From Betaproteobacteria bacterium (GTDB lineage: Bacteria > Pseudomonadota > Gammaproteobacteria > Burkholderiales > SG8-41), in contig JANXSE010000188.1 in the NCBI GenBank assembly GCA_025356695.1, forward strand, positions 1-25,364: a DNA stretch of 25,364 bases, written 5' to 3'. The notes beneath the pieces were generated by a model. The model did no database searches, was not told the origin of the DNA, and worked only from the letters and a program-made list of their open reading frames with translations. Made by a program: the position numbers and the translations under genes. This document shows positions 21,902 to 25,364 of this stretch, piece after piece. How positions within the stretch are numbered: the stretch's first letter is position 1; each line of letters starts with the position of its first letter.

Positions 21902-22888
21902 ATGAGAACGACATTGCTTGCGGTGACGGTGATATTGATGGCAGCGACGCAGCCGGTGCTGACGCAGGCTGCGGCGCTTGCGGCCAAAGACTATCCAAAT
22001 AAATTTATCCGCATCGTCGTGCCCTATGGCGCCGGCGCCGGGCCCGATGTGGTCGGCCGCATCATCGCCGAGAAACTCGGGCCGGCACTCGGCACCAATA
22101 TCGTCTTCGAAAACCGCGGCGGTGGCGGCGGCATGCTCGGCACCGAGATGGTCGCCAAGAGCGCGCCCGACGGTTATACGCTGCTGCTGCAGGTTGCGGC
22201 GTATGCGACCTATCCGTTTTTCTTCAAGACCGTGCCGTACGATTCGGCGAAAGACCTGATACCGGTGACGCTGGCCGCCAAAAACGTCGGTTATGTGCTG
22301 GTGGTGAATCCGAGCCTGCCGGCGCGTTCGGTGAAAGAACTCGTCGCGCTGGCGAAGGCCAATCCATCGAAGCTTAATTACGGCACCGCCGGCGTCGGCA
22401 GCGTGATGCAGATGGCCGCCGAGCTGTTTGCGCACATGTCGGCGATCAAGCTGCAACCGGTACATTACACGGGTGTGCCGGCGGCCTTGAGCGACGTGAT
22501 CTCCGGGCAGATTGAAATGGGTTTCCCCGCGGCGCCGTCGGCGCTGCCGTTCATGCAGGCGGGGCGCCTGCGTGTGCTGGCGATCACCGCGGACAAACGC
22601 TGGAACAAGATGGCTGACACGCCGACGCTCGCCGAGGCCGGCGTCAAGGATTACAAATATCTCGGTTGGTACGGTTTCTGGTTTCCCGCCGGCACGCCGG
22701 TTGAATACGTCAACCGCATCCAGAGCGAGGTGGCGAAGGCGGTGAAGGACCCGGGCGTAAGGCAGAAGCTCGAAGACCAGGGACTGGAAGGCGTCGGCTC
22801 GACACCGCAGGAACTGGCGAAAACCATCGACGAGGAATTCGCGCTGAACAAAAAACTGACGGCGGCGATGGGTATCAAACCGCAGTGA
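21902..22888 (+). CDS. Bug/TctC-type periplasmic substrate-binding protein
   Basis: A 328-residue Bug-family receptor with signal peptide MRTTLLAVTVILMAATQPV and the family segments YPNKFIRIVVPYGAGAGPD, IVFENRGGGGGMLGTE, PDGYTLLLQ and DTPTLAEAGV. The ATG at 21902 follows GGGGAA and yields a clean signal peptide. It lies 29 bp after another Bug gene but differs from it throughout, so this is an old pair rather than a fresh duplication. It is the last gene of the operon; a REPIN-like element follows within 10 bp of the stop. Confidence 0.9.
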   Translation: MRTTLLAVTVILMAATQPVLTQAAALAAKDYPNKFIRIVVPYGAGAGPDVVGRIIAEKLGPALGTNIVFENRGGGGGMLGTEMVAKSAPDGYTLLLQVAAYATYPFFFKTVPYDSAKDLIPVTLAAKNVGYVLVVNPSLPARSVKELVALAKANPSKLNYGTAGVGSVMQMAAELFAHMSAIKLQPVHYTGVPAALSDVISGQIEMGFPAAPSALPFMQAGRLRVLAITADKRWNKMADTPTLAEAGVKDYKYLGWYGFWFPAGTPVEYVNRIQSEVAKAVKDPGVRQKLEDQGLEGVGSTPQELAKTIDEEFALNKKLTAAMGIKPQ

Positions 22889-22896
22889 CGGTGTTG

Positions 22897-23051
22897 CAGC
22901 CCGGAAGGAGCGCAGCGTATTCCGGGGTTCCGTTGCGCCGCTTAACTGATTGCCAATGCATTGGCACGCTCGGCCAATCCACCTGCAACATTTTGCGTTT
23001 GACGCTGCGTCAATTCTAATCCCGGAATACGCTGCGCTCCTTCCGGGCTAC
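22897..23051. repeat. REPIN-like element: two inverted REP sequences
   Basis: A 28-bp sequence at 22899-22926 recurs as its exact reverse complement at 23021-23048. Each arm is itself an imperfect palindrome (CCCGGAA...TTCCGGG around GGAGCGCAGCGTA). The right arm is preceded, read outward, by the GTAG head typical of REP sequences; the left arm has GCAG there. The 94-bp core contains the perfect palindrome TGCCAATGCATTGGCA (22951-22966) and GACGC-T-GCGTC (23001-23011). This is the architecture of a REPIN, mobilised in trans by a RAYT transposase, which is not in this window. It lies between two convergent genes and could also act as a bidirectional terminator. Confidence 0.8.
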
Positions 23052-23111
23052 GGTCAGAGATTCTCGCTTTCACGGGAATGACGTGCTGGCGTGCGATTTT
23101 TTGTTGCCGGG

Positions 23112-23918
23112 CTAAGACGCACCACTCTTTATAAATGCGAGTGTTTCCATGGCGCAGCGATCGGCATCGCTGGCCGCGACGTGATACGAATCGCCGGGCA
23201 GCACCAGCAGCCTTGAATGCGGAATTGTCTGCTGCCAGGCGCGCGTCGTTTCGACCGAACCGAGTGCGCTGCCTTCGGTAGTGATGACCAGCGTCGGACA
23301 TTTTATTTTCGGCAGATCGGCAATGATGTCCGCCCGCGGAATATTGCGCACGAAACAGATCTGGCTTGATACCGGCGTGCGCGACATGTGTTTGATCCAC
23401 CATTCGACGCCGGCGGCGGGGAAGTTGCTGCCGAGGCGGCCCGCCATCGAGCGCCGCGCCCAGCCTTCGATGCCATCGCGTTCGATTTCCGTCGTCAGCG
23501 ATTCGACGCGCGCGGCGACGTCGTAAATCGGCGGCGGTGTGCCGATGACGGTCAGCGTGATGATGCGGTCCGGAAAACGCGCTGCGAAGCGGCGCGCGAT
23601 GAAGCCGGCGATCTTGGCGCCGACCAGATGAAAGCGTTCGAAGCCGAGTTTGTCCATCAGCTTGATGAAATCGTCGATGACGACATCAATGGTCCATGGA
23701 AAATCTCGCGCTACCGGCGTCGATTCGCCGTAGCCGCGCATGTCCGGGCGCACGACCTTAAAGTCGCGCGCCAGATGCGGTACCCAGCCAAACCAGACGC
23801 GGCCGCTTTCGCAATTGCCATGCAGCATCAGGATCGTTTCGGCCTGTTTCCACGGGTCGGTGAAATCGTCGATCTCGTAGTGCATGTTGAGATCGCTGCT
23901 AAGTTGTATGGATGGCAT
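23112..23918 (-). CDS. Alpha/beta-hydrolase fold protein with lysine at the nucleophile position
   Basis: A 268-residue alpha/beta-hydrolase fold protein. MLHGNCESGRVW (31-42) gives the oxyanion-hole HG, and RPDMRGYGES (57-66) is the usual second landmark. The nucleophile elbow reads LVGAKIAGFI, so K102 stands where GxSxG enzymes have serine. H246 (GDSYHVAAS) is in the expected place of the catalytic histidine. Without the nucleophile, ordinary ester hydrolysis is unlikely; it may be a lyase, a C-C-bond enzyme using another mechanism, or a non-catalytic member. It is transcribed convergently to the Bug operon and divergently from the next Bug gene. Confidence 0.85.
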   Translation of the reverse strand: MPSIQLSSDLNMHYEIDDFTDPWKQAETILMLHGNCESGRVWFGWVPHLARDFKVVRPDMRGYGESTPVARDFPWTIDVVIDDFIKLMDKLGFERFHLVGAKIAGFIARRFAARFPDRIITLTVIGTPPPIYDVAARVESLTTEIERDGIEGWARRSMAGRLGSNFPAAGVEWWIKHMSRTPVSSQICFVRNIPRADIIADLPKIKCPTLVITTEGSALGSVETTRAWQQTIPHSRLLVLPGDSYHVAASDADRCAMETLAFIKSGAS

Positions 23919-23994
23919 GGGTTATGAGGTGGTGCGCAGGCCGTTGAAGAAGCTGCCGAGGATACGACAGCGGCGCGCGCAGGGCAAAGTCTGC

Positions 23995-24023
23995 TTGACG
24001 CCCCGCACCCGTAATAATAGATT
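23995..24023 (+). promoter_or_regulatory. Candidate promoter for third Bug gene
   Basis: TTGACG (23995-24000) and TAGATT (24018-24023) are 17 bp apart and lie just before the ATG at 24032. The implied leader is very short. The -10 is a weak match, and TAATAAT slightly upstream is an alternative. Confidence 0.4.
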
Positions 24024-24031
24024 CGGACGCT

Positions 24032-25003
24032 ATGTTCAAATTGTCTTGTGTCGCGCTGGCGGCATTGTTGATTGCGCACACTGGTGGTGCATCCGCGGCC
24101 GAAGCGTATCCGCATAAACCCATCCGCATCGTGCACGGTTATCCCGGCAGTTCTTCCGAAACCAACGCGCGCCACATTGCGCAGCGTCTGACCGAAATGC
24201 TCGGTCAGCAGATTATCGTCGAGGGCAAACCGGGGGCCACTGGCGCCATCGCCGCTGATTTTGTCGCGAAGAGTGCGGCCGACGGTTACACGCTGCTGGC
24301 AAGTCCGAGCTCGGTGCTGGGCAGCACGCCGCATCTACGCAAGCTGCCGTTCAACACGCTGCGCGATTTTGCGGCGGTGGCGCCGATCGGCACATTTTCA
24401 TTTTTGCTGGTCGCGCATCCGAGCGTGCCGGTCAAGACCGCGCGCGATCTGATTTCGCTGGCGAAATCGCGCAAGGTCGCGATGACCTACAGCACCACCG
24501 GTGTCGGCAGCGCCTATCATCTGGCGACGGTGATGTTTGCAATGCAGGCGGGCATCGAATTGCTGCACGTGCCCTACGGCACAAGCGGTTCGTCGGCGAT
24601 GGTGGATCTGGTGGCCGGGCGCACCGACCTTGGTATGAACAGCCCGGTATTTCTGCTGCCGATGGTGCGTGCGGGAAAATTACGCGCCATCGGCATTACC
24701 GGCAACCACCGCATGGCTTCGGCGCTGGATATCCCGACGATCGCCGAGAGCGGTTTGCCCGGATTTGATCTGTCGGGCTGGCAGGGCTTGCTGGCGCCGG
24801 CTGGCACGCCGCGCGAGATTGTTGCGCAGTTGAACGCGGCGGTGCAGAAAATACTGGCGACACCCGAAATCAAGCGCATCTGGGAAGAGGCTGGCCTTGA
24901 AGTCGTATTCTGGTCGCCGGAGCAGTTCTCGGCGCGACTGCGCGACGACTACGAGCGTTACGGCCGTCTGATCCAGAAAATCGGCAGCGGCATCGAACAA
25001 TAG
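24032..25003 (+). CDS. Bug/TctC-type periplasmic substrate-binding protein
   Basis: A 323-residue Bug-family receptor with signal peptide MFKLSCVALAALLIAHTGGASA and family segments YPHKPIRIVHGYPGSSSETNA, IIVEGKPGATGAIAADFVAK, ADGYTLLASP and DIPTIAESGLPGFDL. It has VEGKPG where the family usually has VENRPG. It is divergent from the alpha/beta-hydrolase gene and is followed 43 bp later by an iron-containing dehydrogenase. The receptor and dehydrogenase may form another catabolic unit. Confidence 0.9.
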   Translation: MFKLSCVALAALLIAHTGGASAAEAYPHKPIRIVHGYPGSSSETNARHIAQRLTEMLGQQIIVEGKPGATGAIAADFVAKSAADGYTLLASPSSVLGSTPHLRKLPFNTLRDFAAVAPIGTFSFLLVAHPSVPVKTARDLISLAKSRKVAMTYSTTGVGSAYHLATVMFAMQAGIELLHVPYGTSGSSAMVDLVAGRTDLGMNSPVFLLPMVRAGKLRAIGITGNHRMASALDIPTIAESGLPGFDLSGWQGLLAPAGTPREIVAQLNAAVQKILATPEIKRIWEEAGLEVVFWSPEQFSARLRDDYERYGRLIQKIGSGIEQ

Positions 25004-25046
25004 TGACTGCGGCGAAAGTGCAGTGCCGAACGAGAGAAAGGTTTGC

Positions 25047-25364
25047 ATGCAATCCGGAACACTGATATTTCCCGTTATTGAGCGGCTTATTTATGGCGAG
25101 CCCGCCGCGCAGGCGGTGGCCGCCGAGGCCGAGCGCCGCGGCGCGCAACGCGTCTTTATTCTTTCCAGCGGCACGCTGAACCGCAAAACCGACGAGGTCA
25201 CGCGCATGCGTACGGCGCTTGGCGCGCGTTGTGCCGGCGTCTTCGACCGCATGCCCTCGTTCACGCCGCGCGAAGCGGTGCTTGAAGCCACTGCAGAAGC
25301 GCGCGCCGCCAAAGCCGATCTCGTCGTCACCTTCGGCGGCGGCTCGGTCACCGACGGCGGCAAG
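25047..25364 (+). CDS. Iron-containing alcohol dehydrogenase / maleylacetate reductase, N-terminal part (runs off right edge)
   Basis: An open frame of 106 codons from the ATG at 25047 to the edge. It begins MQSGTLIFPVIERLIYGEPAA and contains FILSSGTLNRKTD followed by DLVVTFGGGSVTDGGK, the GGGS..D..K NAD(P)-binding signature of group III (Fe) alcohol dehydrogenases. The start of the protein and the absence of a long N-terminal extension resemble maleylacetate reductases. GAGAGAAAGG before the ATG is a good ribosome binding site. The metal-binding histidines would lie beyond the window, so the exact enzyme cannot be fixed. Confidence 0.85.
   Translation, partial: MQSGTLIFPVIERLIYGEPAAQAVAAEAERRGAQRVFILSSGTLNRKTDEVTRMRTALGARCAGVFDRMPSFTPREAVLEATAEARAAKADLVVTFGGGSVTDGGK

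Noticed and set aside
19525..21998. Two long minus-strand open frames (381 and 415 codons)
   Set aside because: They are shadows of the MmgE/PrpD, amidohydrolase and Bug genes, with Arg/His-rich nonsense-like sequence.

Overview
The window looks like a chromosomal stretch of a GC-rich betaproteobacterium. The main clue is three Bug/TctC-type periplasmic receptors, a family greatly expanded in Burkholderiales and relatives. A LapG/LapD pair, beta-class-like GST, MmgE/PrpD and TPP enzymes fit this. I cannot name a genus from sequence alone.

Region 1 (about 1-10,250) looks like accessory DNA. On the minus strand there is a composite type I restriction-modification locus. Two tandem methyltransferase subunits (hsdM, 7196 to 4186) are followed by a 238-bp AT-rich regulatory gap. 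After it comes a tightly coupled block: an AbiEi-like regulator with a PD-(D/E)xK-like N-terminus, a nucleotidyltransferase-like gene, hsdS, and the 5' end of hsdR, which runs off the left edge. The direct repeats and candidate promoter in front of the AbiEi-like gene could therefore also govern hsdS and hsdR, separately from hsdM. On the plus strand there follow an AlpA-type regulator, a small winged-helix-like protein, an array of four CTACG-N5-CGTAG palindromes, and an uncharacterised HTH/coiled-coil protein ending in nine aspartates. These have the look of a mobile-element maintenance module, although no integrase is visible.

Region 2 (about 10,280-16,180) holds a small orphan gene, a TPP-dependent acetolactate-synthase-like enzyme with a strong terminator, a membrane-anchored unknown protein, a LapG-type periplasmic protease with a LapD-type degenerate GGDEF/EAL receptor (c-di-GMP control of adhesin release), and a tRNA-Arg(ACG) with its own promoter and a terminator just downstream.

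Region 3 (about 16,200-22,890) is a co-directional catabolic operon behind a palindromic operator: GST-like protein, TPP enzyme, MmgE/PrpD, amidohydrolase and two Bug receptors. It suggests uptake and breakdown of a small organic acid whose identity cannot be read from the sequence.

Region 4 (22,890-25,364) has a REPIN-like element with perfect 28-bp inverted arms, a convergent alpha/beta-hydrolase-fold gene whose nucleophile position is lysine, a third Bug receptor, and the start of an iron-containing alcohol dehydrogenase / maleylacetate reductase that runs off the right edge.
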